Source: Nematopogon swammerdamellus
Taxonomy: Eukaryota; Arthropoda; Insecta; Lepidoptera; Adelidae
Length of the DNA: 64,000 bases
Direction: 5' to 3'
NCBI GenBank assembly: GCA_946902875.1
Contig: OX336339.1
Span: forward strand, 26,598,672 to 26,662,671
Part shown: in pieces, positions 33,606 to 44,189 of the stretch
Numbering within the stretch: position 1 is the stretch's first letter
Layout of the letters: the number at the start of each line of letters is the position of its first letter
Notes under the pieces: generated by a model
What the model was told of the DNA's origin: nothing
Database searches by the model: none
Seen by the model: the letters and a program-made list of their open reading frames with translations, nothing else
Translations under genes and position numbers: made by a program

Positions 33606-34304
33606 TTTTTTAACCACTTCAAAAAAAGGAGGAGGTTCTCAATTCGACTGAATTTTTTTTTATGTTTGTTACCTCAGAACTTTCGGCTGGGTGAATTGAT
33701 TTTGAAAATTCTTTTTTATTTGAAAGCTCGTGCTTCCTGTGTGGTCCCATTTCAATTTGGCCCAGATCGAATTGGAAAGCGAGGCGGAATCGCTCGGCCT
33801 TCGGCCTCGCGATTCCGCCGAGTACAATAGCAAAAAATTACTAAAAAAAATTATTTAAAAAAATATAAAAACCACCTTCAAAAATTTATGAAATAAAAAA
33901 AAATCTAACCCTACAGTTGAAGGCGGTGCTAAAGAAGGCTACACCAATTACAAAGGATATCACCGCCTTCAACTCTAGGGTTAGATTTTTTTTTTATTTC
34001 ATACATTTTTGAAGGCAGTTTTTATATTTTTTTAAATAGTTTTTTATTTCATAGTTTTTTTTTAGTAATTTTTTGCTATTAATGTACTCGGCGGAATCGC
34101 GCGGCCTTCGGCCTCGCGATTCCGCCTCGCTTTCTAATCCGATCTTGACCAAATTGAAATGGGACCACACGGGAAGCACCAGCTTTCAAATAAAAAAAGA
34201 ATCATCAAAATCGGTTCACCCAGTCGAAAGTTCTGAGGTAACAAACGTAAAAAAAAATACAGTCGAATTGAGAACCTACTCCTTTTTTTTAAGTCGGTTA
34301 AAAA
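33606..34304. repeat. Family F foldback element, complete
   Basis: The left end TTTTTAACCACTTCAAAAAA and GGAGGAGGTTCTCAATTCGA are mirrored at the right end (TCGAATTGAGAACCTACTCC ... AAGTCGGTTAAAAA). Arms of about 300 bp converge on the hairpin core (GAAGGCGGTGCTAAAG) near 33945. The GC-rich inner hairpin GGCGGAATCGC/GCGATTCCGCC occurs in each arm. A further inverted scrap of the family (GGGTTATCCCCTTTCAAAC) continues to about 34342, where the LINE begins. Confidence 0.75.
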
Positions 34305-34342
34305 TGGGATCACCTCAGGGTTATCCCCTTTCAAACAAAAAA

Positions 34343-36704
34343 TCCACAGATCTCTTGCCTCTCACGACCTTCGGGTACATTGAAAATGAACATAGGCATG
34401 AACATTTTCGCCTCCTCAGTCCCGTACTGGAGGATTGCGTCAAATTTGGCACTACGCGTCGGCAGATTGGGATGGGATGCGAGAATACATCGCATCCTAC
34501 CCATGGAGAGAGCTATGCTTCAGTTCGGATGATCCGTCGGAATGCGCCAATGCCGTAGCCGAGGTGGTTCTGGGGGGTATGGAGATGTTCATTCCCAGCG
34601 CCCTCGTCCGCCTCGGTGGTAAAAGCCAGCCCTGGTACAGCCGCGACTGTGCTGAAGCTGTCGCAGCTAATAGCGCAGCTTATCGTGCATGGTCGTGCGC
34701 TCGTGCCAGACGTGATCCTAATGTATCCGAACTGAAGAAAGAATACAACCGCCTCTCCAGATCCTGCAAGAGGACTATTACCAGGGCCAAATTCGAGCAT
34801 ATCGGCAGAGTTGGCGATAGGCTGAACCAGCACCCAACTGGGAGCCGTGAGTTTTGGTCTCTCGCCAAATCTGTCGAATCGAATTTTTGCCGCTCCTCAC
34901 TTCCACCACTGCAGTGTCCTGGGGGCTCACTTGCCCACTCCGCAAAGGAGAAAGCCGATTTATTGGTGTCTCTCTTTGCGGGGAACTCCAACCTGGACGA
35001 TGGGGGTGCCATCCCTCCATCCATAACTAGGTGTGAGAACTCCATGCCGGAAGTACAGTTCCGACAACGAACTGTGCGGGCGGAGCTTCTCTCCCTAGAC
35101 ACCAGGAAGGCCAGTGGGCCGGATAGAATTCCTGCATTGGTGCTGAAACGGTGTGCTCCCGAGCTGGCTCCAGTGCTTACGCGCCTTTTCCGCCTCTCTT
35201 ACTCTACTTCCCGTGTGCCGGCGGCCTGGAAATCTGCATTTGTTCAAGCGGTCCCCAAAAAGGGCGACCGCTCAAACCCTTCGAACTACCGACCTATAGC
35301 GATTACCTCCCTACTCTGCAAGGTGATGGAGCGCATTATCAATGCCCAGCTCATGGCGTACCTGGAGACAAGTAACCTCATCAGCGATCGGCAATATGGC
35401 TTTCGGCCAAACCGATCCGCTGGTGATCTCCTAGCGTACGTCACTCACCTTTGGGGGGAATCGCTTGAAGGACATGGTGAATCCTTGGCAATTGGCCTAG
35501 ATATTGCCAAGGCATTCGACAGGGTTTGGCACAAATCGCTCCTGGGCAAGCTTCCGGCGTACGGACTTCCTTCTGGCCTCTGCGACTGGGTCGCCGACTT
35601 CCTACATGGGCGTAGCATACAGGTCCTAGTGGACGGTTGCTCGTCGGATGCCATGTCAGTGAATGCCGGCGTACCGCAGGGATCTGTGCTGTCACCCACA
35701 CTGTTTCTTCTGCATATCAATGACATGCTGCCACTCGGCAACATACATTGTTATGCGGATGACAGTACAGCACACGGATCCTATACCAGTCACCCTTCAG
35801 CCAGACGAGAGGTTGTGGATGAAAAGAGGCGAAGACTTGTGTCTGAACTCGAACAAACGCTTCGGTCTATCTCCGAATGGGGCCGAAGTAATTTGGTCGA
35901 GTTCAACGCTTCAAAAACACAAGCTTGCGCGTTCAGTGCGAAGAGAGCGGCGTTCTCACCAGCTCCTTGCTTCCAAGACACGTCGCTTAAATTAAGCGAC
36001 CACCTCGGGGTCCTCGGAGTCGAACTGTCGCACGACCTAAACTACCGGCGCCATATCGAGGGCAAGGCCAAGCTGGCCTCAAAAAAGCTAGGCATACTCA
36101 ATAAGGTTCGACGGTACTTCACGCCGGACCAAAGGCTGCTTTTGTATAAATCGCAGATAAGGTCCTGCCTGGAGTACTGCTCGCACCTGTGGGATGGTTC
36201 AGCCAAATACCAGCTTGCGCCTTTGGACTCGATCCAGCGTCGAGCCGTGCGACTAGTGGATGACCCCGACGTGTCCCGCGATCTAGAACCGCTGCAACTT
36301 CGTAGGGATGTCGGCGCCCTAAGCGTGTTCTATCGCTTATTCCACGGAGAGTGCTCGGAGGAGCTGTTTAACGCGATTCCGCCGTCCCCTTTCCACCTCC
36401 GTACAACGCGCACTGGGCAGGGATTGCATCCCTATACGCTGGACTTACCGCGGATGCGTACAAATCGGTTCTGCAGATCCTTCCTCCACAGAACCGGTAA
36501 ACTCTGGAACGCTCTACCTGCCCACATATTTCCCCCCAAGTATAGTCTCGGGTCCTTCAAGAGAGGCGTGAATGGGCACCTGTCAGGCCGGCATGGCATT
36601 CGCAACCCCCGCATACGTCCGAATGTCCATGGGCGTCGCTAGACACCTTATGGGTGACTCGGCGCCACATGTCGCGCTTAGTATAAAAAAAAAAAAAAAA
36701 AAAA
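34343..36704 (+). mobile_element. 5'-truncated Zenon/CR1-like LINE
   Basis: This is the retrotransposon body carrying the RT gene at 34435-36642, a short 3' UTR of about 45 bp and a poly(A) run at 36686-36704. The endonuclease region is missing, and stops occur in the RT frame up to 34399, so the 5' part was lost on insertion. Confidence 0.75.
34435..36642 (+). CDS. LINE ORF2, reverse transcriptase (partial, no endonuclease)
   Basis: The 735-codon frame starts at a TTG; the frame is open from about 34402 and there is no natural ATG, so this is a truncated protein, not a true start. N-terminal part: HYASADWDGMREYIASYPWR, typical of the segment between endonuclease and RT in CR1/Zenon-like elements. 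RT: SGPDRIPALVL, PKKGDRSNPSNYRPIAI, motif A GLDIAKAFDRVWH (catalytic Asp near residue 356), NAGVPQGSVLSPTLFLL, motif C CYADDST (YADD at 440-443), then the thumb GVELSHDLNYRRHIEGKAK and the C-terminal FCRSFLHRTGKLWNALPAHI. There is no RNase H or cysteine cluster. The RT core is intact with no internal stops. CR1/Jockey superfamily is firm; Zenon is my reading of the YADDST and N-terminal pattern. Confidence 0.8.
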   Translation: MRQIWHYASADWDGMREYIASYPWRELCFSSDDPSECANAVAEVVLGGMEMFIPSALVRLGGKSQPWYSRDCAEAVAANSAAYRAWSCARARRDPNVSELKKEYNRLSRSCKRTITRAKFEHIGRVGDRLNQHPTGSREFWSLAKSVESNFCRSSLPPLQCPGGSLAHSAKEKADLLVSLFAGNSNLDDGGAIPPSITRCENSMPEVQFRQRTVRAELLSLDTRKASGPDRIPALVLKRCAPELAPVLTRLFRLSYSTSRVPAAWKSAFVQAVPKKGDRSNPSNYRPIAITSLLCKVMERIINAQLMAYLETSNLISDRQYGFRPNRSAGDLLAYVTHLWGESLEGHGESLAIGLDIAKAFDRVWHKSLLGKLPAYGLPSGLCDWVADFLHGRSIQVLVDGCSSDAMSVNAGVPQGSVLSPTLFLLHINDMLPLGNIHCYADDSTAHGSYTSHPSARREVVDEKRRRLVSELEQTLRSISEWGRSNLVEFNASKTQACAFSAKRAAFSPAPCFQDTSLKLSDHLGVLGVELSHDLNYRRHIEGKAKLASKKLGILNKVRRYFTPDQRLLLYKSQIRSCLEYCSHLWDGSAKYQLAPLDSIQRRAVRLVDDPDVSRDLEPLQLRRDVGALSVFYRLFHGECSEELFNAIPPSPFHLRTTRTGQGLHPYTLDLPRMRTNRFCRSFLHRTGKLWNALPAHIFPPKYSLGSFKRGVNGHLSGRHGIRNPRIRPNVHGRR

Positions 36705-37409
36705 TAGGCAAAACGTATTTTTTACAATCTTTATTTTTTAAAGAAACAAAATAATTATTTTTATTAGGTACACATAAAATTATAAGATAGAATTAAGTAC
36801 TCACAATTAATAAGTTTGTTTAACGATTTCTCTTCTTAATTAAATGTTAACATACTTATAACCAAACGAATTAACAGATCCAACTAACTAAAGTAACAAA
36901 TTAATAAATATCAAATATAAAAATATTATATAGGTTAGGTTAGAAGATGCGTCGCGCGACGCATCTTCTAACCTAACCTATATTACTATGGCTCTAGTAC
37001 ACGAAACTCACTAGTACATGCGCGCGCCGCGCGCCGCGAAAACTCTGCCGCATAAAGGTAAAGCTTTCTCCAACCCCATTACAGATAGCGAGGTTCCGTT
37101 TTTTTGTCAAGTGTCCGGTTCCGAGTTTGCAAACTGTAGCCCAACTCAATACCCCGAGTGCTTTTTTGAATTTTTTCGATATCGCTTTTCGTTTTAGAGA
37201 TATCGTCGATTCAAGTTGAGAAGTCGCAAAAAAATCACGTCATTTTTCGACATTTTTGCACTTTTTCGAAAAAGTTTTTGACTTTTTCAAAAACTTGGGG
37301 TATCAAAAGACACGTCTTTTGATACCCCATTGACCCGCGTAGCCCCAAAATTGACGACGCCAGAGCTAATGTTAAAAAATAATTTCCAAAATCGGCCCAC
37401 AATTGACGG
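36705..37409. other. AT-rich stretch with palindromes
   Basis: There is no gene. A perfect 56-bp palindrome is at 36928-36983. A hairpin with 15-bp arms (GGGGTATCAAAAGAC) is at 37297-37328. Confidence 0.6.
36928..36983. repeat. 56-bp perfect palindrome
   Basis: It is centred on GCGTCGC|GCGACGC, and all 28 pairs match. The inner arm AGAAGATGCGTCGCG recurs in the hairpin at 53958-54014. Confidence 0.9.
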
Positions 37410-38105
37410 AGTAATCGCGTAACAAACATCCAAAAACCGCCTTCAAAAATGTATGAAAATAAAATAAATCGAACCCTAGAGTTGAAGGCGGTCGGTTATT
37501 TTTGCTTGCTTTAGCACCGCCTTCAACTGTAGGGTTCGATTTTTTTTATTTCATACATTTTTGAAGGCGGTTTTTATATTTTTTAATCGACTTAAAAAAA
37601 AAATACAGTCGAATTGAGAACCTCCTCCTTTTTTTGAAGTCGGTTAAAAAGGAGTAGGTTCTCAATTCGACTGTTTTTTTTTTATGTTTGTTACCTCAGA
37701 ACTTTCGACTGGGTGAACCGATTTTGAAAATTCTTTTTTTATTTGAAAGCTGGTGCTTCCCATGTGGTCCCATTTTAATTTGGTCAAGATCGGATTGGAA
37801 AGCGAGGCGGAATCGCGAGGCCGAAGGCCGAGCGATTCCGCCGAGTACATTAATAGCAAAAAAATAATAAAAAAAACTGTGAAATAAAAAATTATTTCAC
37901 AAAATATACTCAACTCTAGGGTTTGATTTTTTTTTATTTCATACATTTTGAAGGCGGTTTTTATATTTTTTTAAATAGTTTTTTATTTCACAGTTTTTAT
38001 AGTAATTTTTTTTTATTAATTTACTCTGCGGATTTGTATTGCTATTAATGTATTCCGCCTCGCTTTCCAATCCGATCTTGACAAAATTGAAATGGGACCA
38101 CACAC
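37410..38105. repeat. Family F, rearranged foldback copy
   Basis: It holds a hairpin core at 37470-37541, a back-to-back junction of two family starts at about 37610-37680 (CTCCTCCTTTTTTTGAAGTC / GGTTAAAAAGGAGTAGGTTC), then arms with GGCGGAATCGCGAGGCCGAA and the matching CTTTCCAATCCGATCTTGAC at the far end. Confidence 0.7.
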
Positions 38106-39021
38106 AATTATTTTTTTTATTTATTTATTTATTCTCTTTATTAACACCGTCAGGTCAGAGTACATGTTAGGTATACATTTTTCACATTTTGACAGTTGCA
38201 TACACACACTAATCTTAAATCCTCACTATTAATACATTAACAATTTATAATTAATAATAAGTAAGTTTTTTTCTATTTATTGCCATATTTATGTTTTATC
38301 TATCACAGTTGTGCTGTAAGTAGATTGTTCTTTGTACAGTCAGTAATAAAATTATCATTTTAAAGTCATACAATCTATACATATAGTAAAATCGTAGACT
38401 TACCGTGTCTGTACATTAACTATTTTTGAAAAACAATAACTGGGGGACGGAAGGAATAAGTAATAGAACGTAAAAAAAAACATTTTTTAAATTTTTGTCT
38501 GTTTGTCGGTTAGTTGGTTTGTCGGTTTGTTTGTGCCTTTGTGTGGTTTTTGCATCACGCAAAAACCACTCATTGGATTCAAAATCTAATTACTACAAAA
38601 AATTTACCTTTATTCTGAGTAACATTTAGAGTTTATTTCATCAAAATCAACCCACAGAATCAAAAGATATTAAATTTTTAAGTTTAGTTAGAAAATATCT
38701 TATAGCACCACGCCACCGCGCCGCGTCGCTCGCAGCGCCGCGTCGCGGCGGCGTCGCGCGGATCTTCTGTTTAGCGTCATGGAAAAGAAACACGGCTGCT
38801 GTAGACTGGTGAGGGTGAAAAATTTCGTGTGTGCAGTTTTTATCTGTTTTTATTATAATTTACATTACTTAATAAAAAACACATATTTTTTATGATATTT
38901 CGACCAATTTGTCGTCTTCAGATAAAATTGTTTGTATATTTAATAAGTCAACTAATGAATGATAGATGGCGCTGTTATCTGGTAATTACATTTATTAGTT
39001 CTTTTATCCTTTCATTTAATT
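38106..39021. other. AT-rich repeats, no gene
   Basis: The stretch starts with a T-rich run and TATTTATTCTCTTTATTAAC, which resembles the reverse complement of a LINE/SINE 3' end. From 38391 a dispersed-repeat block (AGTAAAATCGTAGACTTACC) follows, and its presumed end (GACGTAGTCGCGGGCTCAGC) appears at about 39912-39931. A short GC-rich CGTCGC tract is at 38715-38762. Confidence 0.4.
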
Positions 39022-39445
39022 TTTAGGGTTCCGTATCCGGTACGGGACCCTATTACTAAGCCTACGCCGTCTGTCTGTCTGTCCGTCCGTCCGTCCGTCT
39101 GTCTGTCCGAGGGCTGTATCTCTTGAACCGTAATAGGTAGCCCGTTGAAATTGTCACAGAATATGTGTTATTATCATACATGTAATGTATGGTTATTATG
39201 GCCGATATAACAACAAATAATAAAAATAAGAAAACCGGCCAAGTGCGAGTCAAACTCGCGCACCGAGGGTTCCGTATCGTCATGTCATTGTCAGCGCCAC
39301 TCACGCCATCTATGGCGTGTTTATGAAATGCTTCTTATTAGTTCAAATTCATGATTAGTTAAAATGTTTCATAGTCTTTTCGGTAGATGGCGCGCATACA
39401 CTTTTTCTATGGGAACCCCGTGAATTTTTTACTTTTTATTATTTT
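39022..39445. repeat. Two SINE-A copies in opposite orientation
   Basis: The part at 39022-39233 is a minus-strand tail half (GGGTTCCGTATCCGGTACGG ... CTCTTGAACCGTAATAGG). At 39234 a plus-strand head half begins (AAACCGGCCAAGTGCGAGTC) and runs to about 39445. The two heads and tails do not overlap, so this looks like a rearranged pair. Confidence 0.7.
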
Positions 39446-40139
39446 TATTATAAATATATACGCATGTAATAAATAGTATATTAGTATTTAAGTATGTAAG
39501 TATTATTAAGAGAAGGCTGTGACCTGAGACTGTGACTTACTGATTGGTCACTGTCATTGGTTGGGTAGCAGGCTTAGATCTAAGTTTGAGTTGCTTTTCG
39601 CACCGTCATCAGTCACGTGGCTCTTTCCCGTATTAGTTAATTTAAGTTCTTAATGTTAATTAAAATAATTTATATGCTGCGTGCATATCTGTGTGTTCTC
39701 GGAAATTCTACTTCTAATACCTATAGTTTACAGAGAAGCGTTATTGTAGATTATAAATTACCATTGGTTGCGGCTTCACTTATGTAGGTCCAATCAAATC
39801 TATAACCTGCCCAATTAAAAAACACCAAAACAATTGAATCATACCAACGAAGGGGCAGACAGAGTCACGTTGCGTCTTATAACAGGCTGAGAAAGATCAA
39901 GTCCACGCGGACGTAGTCGCGGGCTCAGCTAGTATAAGAACAAAAATAAAAATTCATTATAATATTAAAATAAGTCAGATAAAATACAATTTAAATAGTT
40001 TTGAACACAGAATAATATTCCAGATATAATTAATATTACAGTAATTTGATTAGGAATGTTGTCAAAAATGTAAAATTAGATTAAATTAAGTAATAGGAAT
40101 GTAAGAAATATATAAAAAACAACAGCACACATAAAACAT
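39446..40139. other. AT-rich stretch, no gene
   Basis: There is no coding evidence. The end of the dispersed block mentioned for 38391 (GCGGGCTCAGCTAGTATAAG) lies near 39921-39940. Confidence 0.4.
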
Positions 40140-40450
40140 ACAACATATTCATTTAATTAATCGTCAAAATATTCTTTCAGGGTATAAAATGATTTGCTAC
40201 TTAAAAAGTTCACACACAGTATAAATATATATAGACTTGTCACCGTTAGTATATCTAATTCTTTAAACAGTGGTCGACAAGTTGCACCCCATTTGGAAGA
40301 TGTAATAATTCTAATAGATTTTTTTTTTGTAGTAAAAGTATTTTTTGTGCATTAGTGCTGGCTCCCCAGACTTCTATACCGTACCTCAATATGGATTCAA
40401 TATAAGCAAAGTATACCATCTTTAGTGTGTCAATATTTATAATTTTTTTA

Positions 40451-40773
40451 CGTGATGACGTCACTTCTTATAAATTGATGAACACCGGCAGCACACACAA
40501 AAAAGTGTCACGTTCCATCTGAGCCTGTGTGTGCAAGCGAGAGCGCGTAACAAGCGATAGAGAGGCACAATCGGTATAGTCAAAGTCACCATGGAAACGT
40601 CTTAAGAAGTAAAACTGTCAAGATCAGACAACAGAAGTTTATTGATGGCCAGTCACAAGATGATTAATCTTTCTACTGGAAATAGAAATTACTGATCTTT
40701 GCTCTATGTACTACGATTATTCCACGTCATCACGTAAAACTATCGTCCGTAAACCGACTTTACAGACAACCAA
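40451..40773. mobile_element. MITE (family M), ~323 bp, inside the LINE fragment
   Basis: It begins CGTGATGACGTCACTTCTTA and ends at GGTTGTCTGTAAAGTCGG (minus-strand reading). Inner inverted motifs TTTACGTGATGACGT lie at both sides. It is flanked by AATTTTTTTA at 40441-40450 and 40772-40781, consistent with a target duplication of 8-10 bp in a T-rich site. A near-complete copy is at 57613-57950 and a diverged relative at 54020-54345. There is no transposase. Confidence 0.65.
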
Positions 40774-41132
40774 TTTTTTTATTGTTTTTAAAGCATAACA
40801 CACATTGGAGAGTTTAATGCACATCTTTTCTACTTGTGATTTCCAATTGAGATTACAGGCTACTATAACTCCTAAGAATGTTACTTCATTCGTCCTCACT
40901 AGAAGAAAGTTTGTTATATTGTCATCACTGTCTAGCACATTATTCCTATTTCTAAAATCAATGTATTGGCTTTTATCCTTGTTAAGTTTTAGATTATTGT
41001 GATTCAACCATTCAGATAGTTCTTTAAGTGCCGTTGTCATATTCTCTCCCAAATGGTAAGGGTTCTTTCCACTCACTATGCAGCTTGTATCGTCTGCATA
41101 TATATATATGTTATGGACCAAGTGATTAATGA

Positions 41133-41152
41133 GGGCATTATATATAATGCCC
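41133..41152. repeat. 20-bp perfect palindrome
   Basis: GGGCATTATATATAATGCCC, followed by another GGGCATTA. It lies at the junction where LINE homology stops. Confidence 0.8.
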
Positions 41153-41315
41153 GGGCATTATGAATAATGACAAGTCAAATCGGGCCAAGTGATTAATTAT
41201 TACTTAAACTTCATTATTTATCATAGTGTCTGGTCATTATGAATACTGCTACGCTATCGTCGGGCAATTTGATAATTTAGGTAAATTCGGCAAGGCGCGG
41301 GGGCGGGCGCGGGGA

Positions 41316-41640
41316 TAGACCATGTCCTGAGACAGCTTCAGAACCTTCTTCCGACCAGTACAAAGACAATTCTAGCACAATCGCTGCTTCTCCCCATTCT
41401 TGATTATGCAGATGTATGTTACCTGGACGTTACTGAGGATCTCCTGGACAAGTTTGAGCGTCTGCAAAACATGTGTATACGATTCATTTTCGGACTACGC
41501 AAGTACGACCATGTTTCAGAATATCGCAGACGTCTCAAATGGCTCCCAATCCGTTTCCGCAGGAATTCCCACATTCTTAGTCTTCTTTACTCTTGTCTTA
41601 ACAACCCCTCTGCTCCCGAGTATCTATCTTCCCGTTTTCA
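41316..41640 (+). pseudogene. LINE RT thumb/C-terminal fragment
   Basis: The plus-strand frame (with one early break) reads LLPTSTKTILAQSLLLPILD, YADVCYLDVTEDLLDKFERL, QNMCIRFIFGLRKYDHVSEY, RRRLKWLPIRFRRNSHILSL. This is a standard post-RT segment of Jockey/CR1-type elements. It ends where the 41644-42196 foldback starts, and no catalytic motif is included. Confidence 0.65.
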
Positions 41641-41643
41641 GAT

Positions 41644-42196
41644 GTACTGTTTCTATAGACCTTTCAGTGAATTTTTGTTCAGATTACATTAAAACTGATG
41701 AATTTTTGAAAAATCACTGTGAAAAAAAAAAGTACTACCGGAGATTTGCCCATGCCCTTAAAAACTACCTATACATATCACAATTCTCCAGAAAAAAAAG
41801 TGACGATTACCTTAATAAAAAAAAAATAAAAATTTTTTAACATTAATAAATAGTTTTTATGTGTAGACTAGCGCTGTTAGAGACAGGTTTGTGAATAATG
41901 TGAAATTGTAGTTGAACTAACGTTGTGAAAAAAATAAGATTTTAAAAATTAAGGTAATCGTCACTTTTTATTGCAGTGACTTTGTACAAATGATGTTAAT
42001 TTTGAAATGTTACAATTATTACACCACTACAATTTTTGGTCTGGAGAATTGTGATATGTATAGGTAGTTTTTAAGGGCATGGGCAAATCTCCGGTAGTAC
42101 TTTTTTTTTCACAGTGATTTTTAAAAAATTCATCAGTTTTAATGTAATCTGAACAAAAATTCACTGAAAGGGCTATAGCAACAGTACAGTCTAGGA
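41644..42196. repeat. ~550-bp foldback element
   Basis: The left arm includes TTCAGTGAATTTTTGTTCAG and CCGGAGATTTGCCCATGCCC; their reverse complements (GGGCATGGGCAAATCTCCGG, CTGAACAAAAATTCACTGAA) lie at about 42077-42166. The arms are about 190 bp and the centre about 110 bp. It is non-coding. Confidence 0.75.
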
Positions 42197-42464
42197 GTAA
42201 ACCTAAAAACTATTCATTACGTACTAGCTACATGTCTCCTCTACTTCCATACCAATTTTCATTCGATTTTGTGGAATAGATATCCAACTAGAGCGGTTAA
42301 TGTGACTAAAATAGAGACATTTCAAAAAAAGTTAAAAAAAATCATAACTTCTAAACTATTGATTTTCGCGGAACTAATGTTGTTTTTAAATGAGTAAACA
42401 TGATGTCCTCCATCTAAAAAAAATTTTTGGACTACTATAACTGGGTCACCCTGTATAATATATC
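42197..42464. other. AT-rich stretch, no feature
   Basis: There is no gene. A string CTGGGTCACCCTGTATAATA near 42442 resembles the terminal motif of small DNA elements. Confidence 0.3.
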
Positions 42465-42795
42465 TCAATTAGTCAAATTTAAATGTTGTTTAAATATCTC
42501 TTTATTTTTATTTGAGTAGTTGTTTACATATTCATATTTTAAAGGTTTTTGTTTCATAGGTTTTTCATTTTTTATTCTCAGCAGTATAGCTTCATGGTCA
42601 GATATGTCACACGTTATGGTATTTACTTCCATTTCATTAATGTTAAGATTAGTACCTATGTTATCTATTGTTGTTGCCGATTTACTTGTTGTACGGGTAG
42701 GTTTAGTTAGCATATATTTTAGATGATGTCTTTTCATGAAATTAATGAAATTACTGTATCTTTTAGCTTTTGTATCCTTAATATTTATATGTTTA
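42465..42795 (-). pseudogene. LINE endonuclease C-terminal fragment
   Basis: The minus-strand translation has NFINFMKRHHLKYMLTKPTR, TTSKSATTIDNIGTN and CDISDHEAILL. This is the end of an apurinic-type endonuclease, with the S/D-H catalytic motif (SDHEAI) preserved. It is cut upstream by the insert at 42799-42930. Confidence 0.65.
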
Positions 42796-42798
42796 CAG

Positions 42799-42930
42799 AT
42801 TTTTTTTTTTTTTTTCTCCGGCAACGAGTTAGTCTGGGGATACAGAGGGGCAACGCGGCCGCCATCCTGGGAACCATCCCGGGGACGACGCCCCTTGAGG
42901 AAATATATAATTTATAAGTTAGTTTTTAGT
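42799..42930 (+). pseudogene. Short LINE ORF 3' terminus
   Basis: The segment follows a T run. The plus frame ends VSLGIQRGNAAAILGTIPGT then TPLEEIYNL and a stop. I recognise the type (SLAIQRGNAASILGT-like C terminus of a LINE ORF), but the clade is uncertain. Confidence 0.45.
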
Positions 42931-43199
42931 TATAGTTTTTTTTTTTTTTAATTAGTTATATTTGTCTATTTAATTTGATAGGTAGTTATAGTTTATGTAA
43001 TTTCTGTATGTTTAATTCAATAAAGTTTAATATACCATTTATATTTATATTGAAATCTCCTACAATTTATCACAAAATTCCCCAAAGTTATCTATACCTT
43101 CCAGTGCACCGAACCTTGATTCCAAATTTTGAATTGAACGAACATTACACTTCAGGTTAGTTAATTTTTTTCAATTTCACACTGACTCGCAAATGGATA

Positions 43200-43585
43200 A
43201 AAACCGGCCAAGTGCGAGTCGAACTCGCGCACCGAGGGACCCGTATCGCCATGTCACGGCCAGCGCTACCACGCCATCTAGATGGCGTGTTATGAAATGC
43301 TTCATATTAGTTAATGTCATGCTTCATAATCTATTCGGTAGATGGTGCGCATCGATACACTTTTTGGTTTCTTCTATGGGAACCCCCGTGAATTTTTTAG
43401 TTTTCCTTATTTTTATTATTTGTTGTTATATTGGCCATACATAACATATTTTTTGTGAAAATTTTAACGGGCTACCTATTACGGTTCAAGAGATACAGCC
43501 CTCGGACAGACGGACGGACGGACAGACAGACAGACGGCGTAGGCTTAGTAATAGGATCCCGTACCTGATACGGAACCCTAAAAAC
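43200..43585 (+). repeat. SINE-A, full-length copy
   Basis: It begins AAACCGGCCAAGTGCGAGTC and ends TACGGAACCCTAAAAA. It has all blocks of the 5801-6154 copy, including the GACG/GACA run at 43507-43536. Confidence 0.75.
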
Positions 43586-44189
43586 CTCCAATAATAACAC
43601 ATTCACTTCAGAAATTTTGTATTCTTTAAAATTTATACACAAACACAACAAACTGCTGTTAAAAAACACCAAAAATAATGTTTATTAGCAGCGGGGGCGC
43701 GCCAAATTCGCACGCGGTCATGCGCGCGACACCAAGTCTCCAAACATCTCAAGAGTTCTTTAATGTTTTGTCTGTGGTTGGCGACAAAGCGAATCATATC
43801 AACGGGGGCATATCTTCATGATTGTTAGCTATTGAGCCTTGATTGAAAGATTTGTGATATTTATTTATATTTTTTGGGGGCCGACCGACCCTATCCGAAG
43901 CCAAAAGGTTAATTTCAATAATTTAAAATTTTTTGCTAATTCAGTGGCATGCATCTTAGAATTAAAATTGTGGTAATATTCTCTAAAATAATGCAAAAAC
44001 AGCATGGGCCCCTTCGACATGGTCCCTATTAGTTAAGGGTTACTTAATTGTTCTATAGACGCGACACATCTAACAATGTACATGCGGGGCACACGTTCTA
44101 TGCACAGCGCGTATGCGAATGATGAAAACAAACACTGCACTTGAGTATGCCACTGGCATCTGCTGCTCCCGCAGTGACAGCCTCGTCCT
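43586..44189. other. Intergenic stretch, no feature
   Basis: No gene or clear repeat is recognised. Confidence 0.4.

Larger units (their letters stand above)
40140..41160 (-). pseudogene. LINE reverse transcriptase fragment, broken by a MITE
   Basis: Minus-strand pieces: at 41121-40775, HNIYIYADDTSCIV (RT motif C, YADD) followed by LSEWLNHNNLKLNKDKSQYI and EVTFLGVIVACNLNWKSQVE; at 40440-40255, IDTLKMVYFAYIESILRYGI and EVWGASTNAQ, which is the thumb region. The two pieces are collinear and separated by the MITE at 40451-40773. Motif A and the fingers are absent (the sequence beyond about 41150 is different). The element was of Jockey/CR1-like type and is inactive. An endonuclease fragment at 42465-42795 on the same strand may be its 5' part. 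Confidence 0.7.
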
